30,117 bases of DNA, from positions 1-30,117 of the forward strand of contig NZ_JNYJ01000070.1 in assembly GCF_000716715.1 (NCBI RefSeq), read 5' to 3'. This document shows, one piece after another, positions 8,501-15,930 of the stretch. The notes under the pieces are model-generated. The model was given only the letters and a program-made list of their open reading frames with translations, searched no databases and was not told the DNA's origin. Position numbers and translations under genes: made by a program. Positions within the stretch are counted from its first letter, which is position 1; each line of letters opens with the position of its first letter. This DNA is from Dactylosporangium aurantiacum (GTDB taxonomy: Bacteria; Actinomycetota; Actinomycetes; Mycobacteriales; Micromonosporaceae).

Positions 8501-8763
8501 CCCTCGGCGCCCCGGAGGCCGCCCGGCGGTCCGCCGCGGTGCTGGCCCCGCACGCGGACCAGCTGTGCGGGGCGGTGACCGGGTCGATGACGTTGGCCCC
8601 GGTCGCGCAGTACCTCGGCGACGCCGAGGTACTGCTCGGCCGTCCTCTGGAGGCGGCCGAGCACTACCGCAACGCCGCCCGGGTGGCGACCCGGACGGGT
8701 GCCGGGCACTACGCGAGGCGCGCCCGGGCGGCGCTGGACCGCCTCGAGTCCGCAGCTCCGTAG
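5533..8763 (+). CDS. SARP-type transcriptional regulator with AAA/NTPase and TPR-like regions (AfsR/BTAD family)
   Basis: 1076 residues from GTG 5533, where the conserved LRIGVLGGVVAERDG begins; an upstream in-frame start at 5479 would add an arginine-rich stretch lying across the promoter. Domains in order: OmpR-like winged helix (about 5-85; RQRAVLALLVL, DRLIGVVWPDEPP, LQAYVSHLRRLL, GYALQLP), bacterial transcriptional activator domain (about 90-240; EALGALRRARDTLRDELGLDPSPALRRLE), a P-loop ATPase (Walker A GPAGAGKT at 310-317, Walker B LVFDDLHWAD with D398/D399), then about 450 residues of alpha-helical TPR-like sequence to the end. No C-terminal LuxR helix-turn-helix is present. Proteins of this build activate antibiotic or stress genes in actinomycetes, binding DNA in an NTP-dependent manner. 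No biosynthetic cluster is visible in the window, so its targets are unknown. Confidence 0.85.
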   Translation: MDGGLRIGVLGGVVAERDGVAVDLGGRRQRAVLALLVLGRGAVLTTDRLIGVVWPDEPPPKPQTALQAYVSHLRRLLQPDVPARARTGLIVSRPAGYALQLPPDAVDAWRFERAVADAAAALGEDPGRARSRAEQALSWWRGEPYAEYPGAPWAEAERARLGELHAGARETLLAARLAVEAPAGLIGELSELAVQAPLREQRWRLLATALYRADRQAEALGALRRARDTLRDELGLDPSPALRRLEADILQQNLAPHVRPATELSQPAPAGTGSFGAEVVGARRRVHGRDRELARLREAVAAGRPVLLSGPAGAGKTALLEALTDSAVWGRCPEADGAPPLLPWAEALRGVPGAEAVPELAPLLSDEPGTADADPYRLRRAVAAFLAAQPPPGPLVFDDLHWADRATLDLLVHVAAHAGVPLVAAYRPEAPPAQLTAALARLARLHAEHLRLGPLDPEAVAAIVRDTAPSAPVGIIVRRSDGNPFYAVELARLLGAGEDADAVPAGVSDVVRHRVALLPGPAPTVLKVAAVAGRDLDLDLLVATSGPDEEAVLDAVDAGLLAGLLDADGGRLRFAHALTQEALYAQVTPVRRARWHALIARELQRRGGADPASLAWHYGRAGAGFAGPAADAAAEAARLAEHRGAYADAAVLWRQAATAATTAGRPVAERVARLLTWCGSLVRQGAHAEADAVRAEAIGLARQTGDVRLLARAITAWAVPSLWMHRPYLRRDPAIVAEIEALLAGQALDDEHRCRLLCALISETEDAGPGETAARRALGRDAEALADRLGDPELVGLAAAARLRLTYTGEPLEERERLAARLLATGHELVGRQASAQVAAARGDLAALDAAIAAVEELAERRQLGAGRLTALATRGLQHSLAGRFTDAAASYGELGRAMISAGAHHGEALAFLCRLCLHEASGQDGPALEAQLPRLYEALPAMTREPHAYLLVAAGRTAEARGVWAPERDVPDDFLAQVWHALRITTAVALGAPEAARRSAAVLAPHADQLCGAVTGSMTLAPVAQYLGDAEVLLGRPLEAAEHYRNAARVATRTGAGHYARRARAALDRLESAAP

Positions 8764-8800
8764 CTGTCGCGTGGAGTTCGACACCGGGCACCGCGCAGGA

Positions 8801-8846
8801 AAATACTCTCTGCGGATAGATACTGCGGATATATACGCGGTGTATG
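8801..8846 (+). promoter_or_regulatory. AT-rich promoter/operator of the PadR-ABC operon
   Basis: A sharp AT-rich island in GC-rich surroundings. It holds a direct repeat CTGCGGATA (8810-8818 and 8823-8831, 13 bp apart), a GATATATAC core, and a small inverted repeat ATAC-GCGGT-GTAT. PadR proteins commonly bind ATAC/GTAT-type dyads in their own promoters, so autoregulation is likely. The exact -10 cannot be fixed. Confidence 0.45.
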
Positions 8847-8855
8847 GTGGCCCGC

Positions 8856-9380
8856 ATGAGCGTTCCACTGACCCTGCTCGGGTTGCTCGAGCACGCGCCA
8901 AGTCATGGCTACGAGCTCAAGCGCGACTACGACGCGCTGTTCGGGCGCGGCAAGCCGCTGCCGTTCGGCCAGGTCTACTCGACCCTCGGGCGGCTCGCCC
9001 GCGACGGCAAGGTCGTCGTGTCGGAGGTGGAGACCGGCACGGGCCTTGACCGCAAGCGGTACGTCATCACGGAGCGGGGCGCCACCGAGTTCGAGGCGTG
9101 GCTGGCCGAGCCGGTCGAGGCGGAGCCGCACCTGCAGACGGTGCTGTTCAGCAAGGTCGTGTTCGCGCTGTTGCTCGGCCGCGACGCCCGGGCCTACCTG
9201 GACACGCAGCGCCGCGCGCACCTGCAGCGGATGCGGGAGCTGACCGCGGTCCGGCGCGGCGGCAGCCTGATCGACGCGCTGCTCGCCGACCACGGCCTGT
9301 TCCACCTGGAGGCCGACATGCGCTGGATCGAGCTCACCGCCACCCGCCTGGAGGCGCTGTCGAAGGAGGTGCGGGCATGA
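8856..9380 (+). CDS. PadR family transcriptional regulator
   Basis: 174 residues from ATG 8856; an in-frame ATG at 8844 would add four residues, and the choice is uncertain. The N-terminal winged helix is typical: SVPLTLLGLLEHAPSHGYELKRDYDALFGRGKPLPFGQVYSTLGRLARDGKV, then the wing VETGTGLDRKRYVITERG. The C-terminal helical half (residues 85-174) is the dimerisation region of Vir-like PadR proteins. Its TGA overlaps the ATG of the ATPase gene, with AAGGAGGT just before. PadR genes coupled to ABC exporters usually repress them until a toxic ligand binds. Confidence 0.9.
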   Translation: MSVPLTLLGLLEHAPSHGYELKRDYDALFGRGKPLPFGQVYSTLGRLARDGKVVVSEVETGTGLDRKRYVITERGATEFEAWLAEPVEAEPHLQTVLFSKVVFALLLGRDARAYLDTQRRAHLQRMRELTAVRRGGSLIDALLADHGLFHLEADMRWIELTATRLEALSKEVRA

Positions 9381-10066
9381 GCGATAACTTGCTGGAGGCC
9401 AGGGACGTCACGCTCGCGTTCGGGCGGACGCCAGCGCTGCAGGGGGCGAGCCTGGCGGTGCGAGCGGGGGAGATCGTGGCGATCATGGGGCCGAGCGGCT
9501 CCGGCAAGACCACGCTGCTGCACTGCCTCGCCGGCATCCTGACCCCGGACGCGGGTGAGGTCCACTTCGCCGGGCGGCGCACCGACACCCTGGGCGAGAC
9601 CGAGCGCAGCGTCCTGCGCCGCGACCGGTTCGGCTTCGTCTTCCAGTTCGGGCAGCTGGTGCCGGAGCTGACCGCGGAGGAGAACGTCGCGCTGCCGCTG
9701 CTGCTCGGCGGCGGCCGGCGCGGCGCGGCTCTGCGGGAGGCCCGCACCTGGTTCGGCCGGCTCGGCCTGGACGGCCTGGAGGGGCGCCGCTCCGGCGAGC
9801 TGTCCGGCGGCCAGGCGCAGCGGGTCGCCCTGGCGCGCGGGCTGGTCGCCGGCCCCGAGGTGCTGTTCGCCGACGAGCCGACCGGCTCGCTGGACTCGCA
9901 CGCCGGCGAGCAGGTCATGGACCTGATGGTCGACTCGGCCCGGGAGCGCGGCACGACGGTCGTCATCGTGACGCACGAGGCCCGGGTGGCCGCCTACGCC
10001 GACCGCGAGGTCCTGGTCCGCGACGGGCGCGTCGCCGCGTTCTCCGCCGCGCAGGAGGAGCTGTGA
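9377..10066 (+). CDS. ABC exporter ATP-binding protein (LolD/MacB type)
   Basis: 229 residues from ATG 9377, with a near-perfect AAGGAGGT ribosome-binding site (9363-9370) and a 4-base ATGA overlap with padR. Motifs: Walker A GPSGSGKT at 38-45, Q-loop FVFQFGQLVPELTAEENV, signature LSGGQAQRVALARGL, Walker B EVLFADEPTGSLD, and H-loop VIVTHEARVA. These match the MacB/LolD subfamily that partners FtsX-like permeases. It overlaps the permease gene as GTGA, so the three genes form one coupled unit. Confidence 0.92.
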   Translation: MSDNLLEARDVTLAFGRTPALQGASLAVRAGEIVAIMGPSGSGKTTLLHCLAGILTPDAGEVHFAGRRTDTLGETERSVLRRDRFGFVFQFGQLVPELTAEENVALPLLLGGGRRGAALREARTWFGRLGLDGLEGRRSGELSGGQAQRVALARGLVAGPEVLFADEPTGSLDSHAGEQVMDLMVDSARERGTTVVIVTHEARVAAYADREVLVRDGRVAAFSAAQEEL

Positions 10067-12297
10067 TCAATTTCGGGCTCCGGCTCACGCTGCGCGGCGG
10101 CCGGGAGGCCCTGACCCGGCTGCTGGTCATCGCCGGCGCGGTCGCGGTCGGCGTCACCATGCTCCTGGTGGTGCTGTCCGGCATCAACGGCGTCACCTCG
10201 CAGGACGCCCGCGGCGCGTGGATGCGCGGCAGCGGGCCGGCGCCGACCGCCGGCACGCCGTCGGACCCCGTGTGGGTGCTGTCGGGCACCGACACGTTCC
10301 ACGGCAAGGAGATCATCCGTATCGACGTCGCCGCCACCGGGCCGCGCTCCCCGGTGCCGCCCGGCCTGACCCGGCTGCCCGGGCCCGGTGAGTACGTCGC
10401 CTCCCCGGCACTGCGGCGGCTGCTGCGCGACGCGCCCGCCGCCGAGCTTGCCGACCGGTACCCCGGGCGCGACGCGGGTACGTTCGGCGCCGCCGGCCTG
10501 CCGTCCCCCGACTCGCTGATCATCATGGTCGGGCGCACCCCGCAGGAGCTGTCCGGCGCCGACAACGTCCAGCAGATCAGCTCGATCGCCACCGCCGGGG
10601 ACACCTACGCCACGAACATGGTCAAGCTGACCCTCGGCGTGATCGCGGTCGCGCTGATCATTCCCGTCCTCACGCTGATCGGGATGGCCACCCGGATGTC
10701 GGCCGCCCGCCGCGAGCAGCGCTACGCCGCGATGCGGCTGGTCGGCGCGACCCCGAAGCAGGTGTCGGTGGTGTCGGCGGTCGAGGCGACGGTCGCCGCC
10801 GCGATCGGCACGCTCCTCGGGTTCGCGCTGTTCACCGCGTTCCGGTCGCCGCTGTCGGAAGTGCCGTACAGCGGCGTGCGGTTCCACCTCGCCGACTTCC
10901 GCCTCAGCCTCACCGACGTGCTCGTCGTCGGGCTCGGCGTGCCGCTCGCCGCGGCGGTCGCGGCCCGGATCGCGCTGCGCCGGGTGCGGATCTCCCCGCT
11001 GGGCGTCAGCCGGCGCGCGACGCCCGCCGCGCCGCGGGCCTGGCGGGTGCTGCCGCTGCTGGCCGGGATCGCCGAGCTGGCCTGGTTCGTCGGCCGCCGG
11101 CCGCCGACCGTCAACGGGCAGCTGGCCGCATACCTCGCCGGCGCCGCCGTCATCATGCTCGGCCTGCAGATCGCCGGGCCGTGGCTGACCTACCGCGGCG
11201 CCCGGTTGGTGGCCGGCCAGGCGCGCCGCCCCGCCGCGCTGATCGCCGCGCGGCGGCTCGCCGACGACCCGAAGGGCGGTTTCCGCGCGGTCAGCGGGTT
11301 GGTCCTGGCGCTGTTCGTGACCAGCGCGGCCATCGGCATCATCACGACGATGACGGCGCGGCAGGGCATGCCGGAGGCGATGCGGCGCAACCCGATGCTC
11401 ACCTCGTCCGTCATCGTGGACTTCGGCTCCGACGAGGGTGGCCCGGCGATCCCGGACGCGTTCGCCGACCGGCTGCGCGCGGTGCCGGGCGTCCGCGGTG
11501 TCGTGCCCGTCCACGTGAACCCGGCGTTCGACCCCCACTTCCAACCCGGCCCGGGCGCCGACCCCGCCGCCGTCGTCGAACCGGGCCTGGCCGCGTGCGC
11601 CGACCTGGCCCGCGTCCCCGACGTCGGTCGCTGCGCCCCCGGCGCGACGGTCGCCGAGGTGGCGCAGGAGCTGACCGGCGAGTTCTTCGGCGATCCGGCG
11701 CTGACGGCCGCGCACGTGTGGCGCACCGCCGACGTCCCCGCCGACCGCCTGGAGCGGCTGCCGATGCTGACGGTCGTGGTGACCACCGACGGTTCCCGGG
11801 GTGCGATCGAGCGGGCCCGGACGCTGCTGGAGGCCGCGTACCCGCTGCGGCCGTACGCGCCGTACCTGCGCACCGAGTTCTTCTCCAGGGATCAGCGTCT
11901 GCTGCGGCAGTACCAGCAGCTCACCGAGGTCATCATCGTGGTGAGCCTGATCATCGCCGGCTGCGGCCTGGCGGTGAGCGTCGTCGGCGGCCTCAACGAC
12001 CGCAAGCGGCCGTTCAGCCTGCTGCGGCTCACCGGTGTCCAGCTCTCCACGCTGCGCCGGGTCGTCGCGCTGGAGAGCGCGGTGCCGCTGCTCGGGGTCG
12101 CGGTCGTGGCGACGGCGACCGGGTTCGTCGCCGCCGACCTGTTCCTGCGGGCGCAGCTGCGGTACACGCTGCGGCCACCGGACCCCGGCTACTACCTGAC
12201 CGTCGGCGGCGGCCTGGCGGCCGCGGCCGCGATCGTCGCCTCGGCGCTGCCGCTGCTGCGCCGCATCACCGGCCCCGACTCGGCCCGTAACGAGTAG
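10063..12297 (+). CDS. FtsX-like ABC transporter permease
   Basis: 744 residues from GTG 10063 (GTGA overlap, AGGAGGAG ribosome-binding site). One N-terminal membrane helix (LLVIAGAVAVGVTMLLVVLSG) is followed by a 130-residue extracytoplasmic region. Then comes an FtsX block (LGVIAVALIIPVLTLIGMATR, REQRYAAMRLVGATPKQVSVVSAVEA), more helices, a second extracytoplasmic region of about 200 residues, and a second FtsX block (EVIIVVSLIIAGCGLAVSVVGGLNDRKRPFSLLRLTGVQLSTLRRVVALES). This is the duplicated-FtsX layout of single-chain exporter permeases seen with antimicrobial-peptide or lipid efflux. Substrate unknown. Confidence 0.88.
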   Translation: MINFGLRLTLRGGREALTRLLVIAGAVAVGVTMLLVVLSGINGVTSQDARGAWMRGSGPAPTAGTPSDPVWVLSGTDTFHGKEIIRIDVAATGPRSPVPPGLTRLPGPGEYVASPALRRLLRDAPAAELADRYPGRDAGTFGAAGLPSPDSLIIMVGRTPQELSGADNVQQISSIATAGDTYATNMVKLTLGVIAVALIIPVLTLIGMATRMSAARREQRYAAMRLVGATPKQVSVVSAVEATVAAAIGTLLGFALFTAFRSPLSEVPYSGVRFHLADFRLSLTDVLVVGLGVPLAAAVAARIALRRVRISPLGVSRRATPAAPRAWRVLPLLAGIAELAWFVGRRPPTVNGQLAAYLAGAAVIMLGLQIAGPWLTYRGARLVAGQARRPAALIAARRLADDPKGGFRAVSGLVLALFVTSAAIGIITTMTARQGMPEAMRRNPMLTSSVIVDFGSDEGGPAIPDAFADRLRAVPGVRGVVPVHVNPAFDPHFQPGPGADPAAVVEPGLAACADLARVPDVGRCAPGATVAEVAQELTGEFFGDPALTAAHVWRTADVPADRLERLPMLTVVVTTDGSRGAIERARTLLEAAYPLRPYAPYLRTEFFSRDQRLLRQYQQLTEVIIVVSLIIAGCGLAVSVVGGLNDRKRPFSLLRLTGVQLSTLRRVVALESAVPLLGVAVVATATGFVAADLFLRAQLRYTLRPPDPGYYLTVGGGLAAAAAIVASALPLLRRITGPDSARNE

Positions 12298-12390
12298 CGA
12301 ACCCACTGCTGTCGCACCGTGATCCGCCGGCGGTCCGGTGCGCCGGCCGGGACCTCGGCAACCGGGAAGCTCCGGCATCCGTCTGGTCTG

Positions 12391-12432
12391 TAGCATCGTT
12401 GCGCCCCGACGAGGGCCGGACCGAAGTTGGAG
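12391..12432 (+). promoter_or_regulatory. Deacetylase promoter and ribosome-binding site
   Basis: TAGCAT at 12391-12396 fits TANNNT and predicts a start near 12403. GGAG at 12429-12432 lies 7 nt before GTG 12440. The preceding 90 bp after the permease stop contain several short GC-rich dyads (for example CCGCCGGCGG) but no convincing terminator. Confidence 0.4.
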
Positions 12433-12439
12433 TACCTCC

Positions 12440-13261
12440 GTGCCGTTGCGCCGCCTCACCGTATTCGGGTTGCTCATCCTGGCCCTGACGCTCGGCGGCA
12501 GCCGCGGCAACAGCGGGCCGCCGGCGCCCGGGCTGGACACGCCGGTCGCGGCGAGGCCGGTGGTCGCCGGGCACCAGGAGCCGACGGTCCAACCGAGCGT
12601 GCCGAGCCCCATGCCGTCGCCGTCCGCGTCGTCTCCGGTCGTCATGACCGGCGACGGCCCGGTCGGAACGGTGCGCAAGACGGGCTCGGACGCGGTCGCG
12701 CTGACCTTCGACGACGGCCCGTGGGACGACACCCCGGCCGTGCTGGACCTGCTGGCCAAGCACCACGTCAAGGCGACCTTCTGCATGGTCGGCCGGCAGG
12801 TCGCGGCGCGCGCCGACATGGTCCGGCGGATGGTGGCCGAGGGGCACACGCTGTGCAACCACTCGTGGAGCCACGACGAGATGCTGCGCACCCGTACACC
12901 CGAACAGATCCGGTCCGACATGCAACGCACCAACGACGCGATCCGGGCGGTCGCCCCCGGCGCGGTGATCGGTTACTTTCGCGCCCCCGGCGGCAACTGG
13001 TCGCCCGACATCGTGAGCATCGCGGCCGGCCTGGGCATGACGTCGATCTCGTGGACGGTCGACCCGCGGGACTGGAGCGGCCCGGGGGTCCAGTCGATCG
13101 TCAACACCGTGCTGACGAAGACCCGTCCCGGCGGGATCGTGCTCCTGCACGACGGCGCGGGGCCGCAGACGGTCGCCGCGCTGCGGACGATCCTGCCCGA
13201 CCTGACGGGCCGGTTCACCCTGATCGCGCTCCCGGCGCCGGCCGGCGCGGCCCAGCCGTAG
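12440..13261 (+). CDS. Exported polysaccharide deacetylase (NodB/CE4)
   Basis: 273 residues from GTG 12440, chosen for its GGAG ribosome-binding site and because a hydrophobic export segment (LTVFGLLILALTLGG) follows at once. A Pro/Ser-rich linker (about 24-68) leads to the NodB domain. The CE4 motifs are all present: TFDDGP 89-94 (D91 base, D92 metal), HSWSH 141-145 (H141 and H145 metal ligands), RAPGG 181-185, DPRDW 208-212, and LLHD 235-238 (catalytic His237). CE4 enzymes remove acetyl groups from peptidoglycan, chitin or xylan; which one cannot be told here. It is probably its own transcription unit. Confidence 0.9.
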   Translation: MPLRRLTVFGLLILALTLGGSRGNSGPPAPGLDTPVAARPVVAGHQEPTVQPSVPSPMPSPSASSPVVMTGDGPVGTVRKTGSDAVALTFDDGPWDDTPAVLDLLAKHHVKATFCMVGRQVAARADMVRRMVAEGHTLCNHSWSHDEMLRTRTPEQIRSDMQRTNDAIRAVAPGAVIGYFRAPGGNWSPDIVSIAAGLGMTSISWTVDPRDWSGPGVQSIVNTVLTKTRPGGIVLLHDGAGPQTVAALRTILPDLTGRFTLIALPAPAGAAQP

Positions 13262-13319
13262 GAGGCATTGAGCCGCCGTCGGTCGTGAGGGCGGCCGGCG
13301 GGGCGGGCGCCGTGCCGGG

Positions 13320-13754
13320 TCAGTGGCAGCCGTGGTCGGCGCCGGTGTCCAGCAGCCGGGCCAGCAGGTCGCGCAGCTGCTCGCGGTCGGCGTCGGGGAG
13401 CCCGAACACCGCCCGCGCGTTCTGCGCCGACCTGGCGTGCAGCAGGTCGCGGCGGCGCTCGCCCTCCTCGGTGAGCACGAGGTGCTTGACCCGCCGGTCC
13501 GACGGCGAGGACTGCCGGGTGACGAGGCCCCGGCGCTCCAGCCCGTCGACGATGCCGGTCACGTTGGACGCGTCGCAGTGCAGCCACTCGGCCAGGTCGC
13601 GCATCGGGGCGGGGGAGCGCAGGTTCGCCAGCGCCATCGCCTGCATCGGCGGTAGGTCCAGCTCGGCCGCGGCGGCGTTGAAGCCCCACCGCAGCCGCCC
13701 TGCGACGTGGAACACGAGGTCGCTGAGCTGCTTCTCGATCGGTTCGCCCGCCAC
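13320..13754 (-). CDS. MarR family transcriptional regulator
   Basis: 144 residues from GTG 13754. The winged-helix core is clear: PPMQAMALANLRSPAPMRDLAEWLHCDASNVTGIVDGLERRGLVTRQSSPSDRRVKHLVLTEEGERRR, with the conserved DRR of the wing and LT..G that follow it. Dimerisation helices are at both ends. The short tail DHGCH is Cys/His-rich. A TATCAT -10 six bases before GTG suggests a leaderless mRNA. It diverges from a small membrane protein gene, and two palindromes in between are likely its operators, so it probably represses both genes. Confidence 0.92.
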   Translation of the reverse strand: MAGEPIEKQLSDLVFHVAGRLRWGFNAAAAELDLPPMQAMALANLRSPAPMRDLAEWLHCDASNVTGIVDGLERRGLVTRQSSPSDRRVKHLVLTEEGERRRDLLHARSAQNARAVFGLPDADREQLRDLLARLLDTGADHGCH

Positions 13755-13760
13755 GCGCCA

Positions 13761-13766
13761 ATGATA
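13761..13766 (-). promoter_or_regulatory. -10 element of a leaderless MarR-gene promoter
   Basis: TATCAT on the minus strand, 6 nt before the GTG at 13754, with no ribosome-binding site between. It fits TANNNT and a leaderless start. Confidence 0.45.
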
Positions 13767-13786
13767 CGCACACTTCGGAGCATCAA

Positions 13787-13805
13787 TAGTTGAGGTTCTG
13801 AACTA
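13787..13805. promoter_or_regulatory. MarR operator 1 (imperfect 19-bp palindrome)
   Basis: TAGTTGAGGTTCTGAACTA: the outer arms TAGTT/AACTA pair perfectly and the inner positions partly. It has the same sequence plan as operator 2, with centres 39 bp apart. It lies in the divergent control region beside the MarR gene. Confidence 0.7.
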
Positions 13806-13825
13806 CATGTCCTATGCTCCGGTAC

Positions 13826-13844
13826 TAGTTGAGAATCTCAACTA
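13826..13844. promoter_or_regulatory. MarR operator 2 (perfect 19-bp palindrome)
   Basis: TAGTTGAGAATCTCAACTA is fully symmetric around its central A. A TATGCT -10-like hexamer (13813-13818) lies between the two operators, so a bound dimer would cover the promoter of the downstream membrane protein. This is the typical layout of an autoregulated MarR pair. Confidence 0.75.
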
Positions 13845-13870
13845 TGGTGAAACTCAAGGGAGGGTTCGTC

Positions 13871-14314
13871 ATGACGGACGTGGTACAGGCGCAGACACCC
13901 GCGGTCGGTGGGGCAACGGCCCGGCGCCGCCGCACCCGCGCGCTGGCGGTGCTGGGTGCCGTGGTGGCAACGGCGCTCATCTGGGTGGTGGCCGAGCCGC
14001 TGCTGGGCAACGACCTGGTGGTGGTCCAGCCCGGGCAGCCGGCGCAGGATCTCGGCCTCGCCGCGGTCGCCGTCGTCACGCTCGGCGTGGCCCTGCTCGG
14101 CTGGGCGGCCCTCGCCGTGCTGGAACGGCTCACCCGTCACGGCACGCTGATCTGGTCGGTGCTCGCCGCCGTGGTCCTGCTGCTGTCCTTCGCCCCCGTC
14201 GCCGGCGTGGAGGCCACCGCCGGCACCAAGGTGACGCTCGCCGTCATGCACCTCGCCGTCGGCGCGGTTCTGCTGCCCACGTTCTGGCTGACCGCTGCCC
14301 GCCGGCGACCGTAA
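13871..14314 (+). CDS. Small four-helix membrane protein (DUF6069-like)
   Basis: 147 residues from ATG 13871, set by AAGGGAGGG (13856-13864); an in-frame start at 13829 lies inside operator 2 and is rejected. Four hydrophobic helices are visible: LAVLGAVVATALIWVVAEPLLG, LGLAAVAVVTLGVALLGWAALAVL, LIWSVLAAVVLLLSFAPVAG and VTLAVMHLAVGAVLLPTFWL, with a positive ARRRR stretch before the first. The pattern (helix, GxDLxVxxG loop, E-R-L-T after helix 2, MHLAVGAVL in helix 4) recalls the DUF6069 family, whose function is unknown. The operator layout suggests MarR control, so it may respond to a small toxic ligand. Confidence 0.75.
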   Translation: MTDVVQAQTPAVGGATARRRRTRALAVLGAVVATALIWVVAEPLLGNDLVVVQPGQPAQDLGLAAVAVVTLGVALLGWAALAVLERLTRHGTLIWSVLAAVVLLLSFAPVAGVEATAGTKVTLAVMHLAVGAVLLPTFWLTAARRRP

Positions 14315-14353
14315 CGGCGGGCGGCCGGCGGATCTGGTCGTCCTGCACGAGCG

Positions 14354-14700
14354 TCACGGCGCCGGCGGCCGGACGCGCAGGCGGGCGAGGCCGCGGGCCG
14401 TGCCCACCAGCAGGATGTCGCCGTCGGCCGCCGGCGCCGTGACCGGGGTGTCGAGGTGCGCGTCGCTCAGCCATCTCCAGGTGTACGGCGTCGCCGGCCG
14501 TTCCTCGCCGGGTTCGAGGCGGACCAGCCGCACGACGGGACCGCCGATCGCGGAGCCGGTGACGGCCCTGGGCCACAAGGGTCGCCTTGCCGAAGCCACC
14601 GGCGCCGAGCACTCCGACGACCGGGAGATCGGTACCGCCGACGCCTACCCCCTGTACCGGAGCGTACCGGCCGGGCGGCGCCACGCCTGCGCGGGCGCGG
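14354..14700 (-). pseudogene. Remnant of a P-loop NTPase / beta-propeller protein (ends joined, middle lost)
   Basis: Reading the minus strand, YAPVQGVGVGGTDLPVVGVLGAGGFGKATLV (about 14585-14675) looks like the start of an NTPase domain of the NB-ARC/STAND kind. The Walker A is damaged: GKA where GK[ST] is needed (14586-14606). Within about 15 residues, and in a different frame, it becomes VVRLVRLEPGEERPATPYTWRWLSDAHLDTPVTAPAADGDILLVGTARGLARLRV and a stop at 14354. That second part resembles the last blade of a WD40/PQQ-like propeller. An intact protein of this kind would be many hundreds of residues longer, so a large internal deletion is inferred. It lies directly downstream of the MFS gene. 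Family assignment is tentative. Confidence 0.5.
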
Positions 14701-14713
14701 TCCGGTGTGCGGG

Positions 14714-15904
14714 TCAGGCCGGCTGCTCGGCGGGCGCGGCGTCCGGGTGGAAGTCGGCGCCGCGGTGGTGGCGGAGGATGAGTGCCGCGGCCAGGCCGCA
14801 GAGCGCCGCGCCGAGCAGGTAGGGCATGGCGGGGCGCAGGTCGAAGGCCGCGCCCGCGGCGATTGGACCGACCGCCCGGGCCGCGGCTGAGGCCGACTGC
14901 CCGATGCCGAGCACCCCGCCGAGCGCGCTGCCGCCCGCCCGGGCGATGAGGGTGGCGGTGGTGGGCGCCAGCAGCCCCTGCCCGGTGGCGAGCACCGCGA
15001 GCGCGGCGTAGCTCAGCCAGGCCGGTCCGTAGGGCAGTGTCACCAGGCCCAGGCCGAGCAGCGCGGCGCCGGTCACCGCGATCCGGCGATCGCCGAACCG
15101 GTCGGTCACCCGGCCCACCACGCCGCCCTGGACGACGGCCATCACCACCCCGACGCCGGTGAAGACCAGGCCCAGGCCCCTCGGGCCGAGGCCGTGCTGC
15201 CGGCCGCCGAGCAGTGCGTAGGTCGCCTCCATGCCGGCGAACGCGAACGTCGCCGCGAAGACGGCGCCCAGCAGCGGTCGCAGGGCGCGCAGACGGACCG
15301 CCTGGACGAGCGTGGCCAGCGGGTTGCCTGACCGTTGTGAGGGCCGCTGCCCGGCCGGCCGGGCAGCGCGGGGGAGCAGCACCGCCCCGGCGATCAGGTT
15401 GGCCAGCGCGATGCCGCCCGCGACGAAGCTCACGCCCGCGAACCCGAGTCCGGCCAGGGCGGCGCCGATGGCGGGCCCGAACACGAAGCCCATGCCGATC
15501 GAGGCGCCGACCATGCCGAGGGCCCGGGTGCGTTCGCCGGGCTCGGCGAGATCGACCGCGTAGGCCTGCCCGACGGCGATCGCTCCGCCGCACAGTCCGG
15601 CGACCACCCGGGCGCTGAGCAGCGCCGGCAGCGATCCGGCGACGCCGGTGAGCGCGAGGGAGACCGCGGAGCCGGCCAGGCTGGTCAGCAGCAACGGCCG
15701 GCGGCCGAACCGGTCGGACAGCGCACCGAGCACCGGCGCCGCCACGAACTGGGCCAGCGCGTACGCGGTGAGCACGCCGCCGAGCCAGACGCCGGAACCG
15801 CCGAGCCGTTCGGTGCGGAACGGCAACAGCGGCAGGATCACGCCGAAGCCCAGCATGTCGACGAAGACCGCGAGGTACACCACGAGCAATGCTTTCCGCC
15901 GCAC
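14714..15904 (-). CDS. MFS drug-efflux transporter (DHA1, TetA-like)
   Basis: 396 residues from GTG 15904, with AAGGGCGGGA about 8 nt upstream. Twelve hydrophobic helices are visible. Motif A is GALSDRFGRRPLLLTSLAGSA after helix 2 and the related VGRVTDRFGDRR after helix 8. FVDMLGFGVILPLLPF in helix 1 and GPAIGAALAGLGF in helix 5 (drug-antiporter motif C-like) are typical of 12-helix proton/drug antiporters such as TetA and Bmr. The promoter sits inside twin TetR-type palindromes, so it is probably induced by its substrate. No regulator with matching operators is next to it. Confidence 0.9.
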   Translation of the reverse strand: MRRKALLVVYLAVFVDMLGFGVILPLLPFRTERLGGSGVWLGGVLTAYALAQFVAAPVLGALSDRFGRRPLLLTSLAGSAVSLALTGVAGSLPALLSARVVAGLCGGAIAVGQAYAVDLAEPGERTRALGMVGASIGMGFVFGPAIGAALAGLGFAGVSFVAGGIALANLIAGAVLLPRAARPAGQRPSQRSGNPLATLVQAVRLRALRPLLGAVFAATFAFAGMEATYALLGGRQHGLGPRGLGLVFTGVGVVMAVVQGGVVGRVTDRFGDRRIAVTGAALLGLGLVTLPYGPAWLSYAALAVLATGQGLLAPTTATLIARAGGSALGGVLGIGQSASAAARAVGPIAAGAAFDLRPAMPYLLGAALCGLAAALILRHHRGADFHPDAAPAEQPA

Positions 15905-15930
15905 CCGACGTCCCGCCCTTCACGCGGATT

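Noticed and set aside
5518..8901. Minus-strand open frame of over 1100 codons opposite the SARP gene
   Set aside because: Mirrors the third-position GC bias of the real gene; no family motifs.
12331..12354. Possible terminator after the ABC permease (GGTCCGG ... CCGGGACC)
   Set aside because: Arms mismatch within the stem and no clear loop; left out as a feature.
9994..12933. Long minus-strand open frame opposite the ABC permease
   Set aside because: No recognisable motif, overlaps strongly supported coupled genes on the plus strand.
13262..13319. Possible terminator between the deacetylase and MarR genes (GCCGCC ... GGCGGC)
   Set aside because: Stem of only 6 bp in a GC-rich stretch with several alternative pairings; not convincing.
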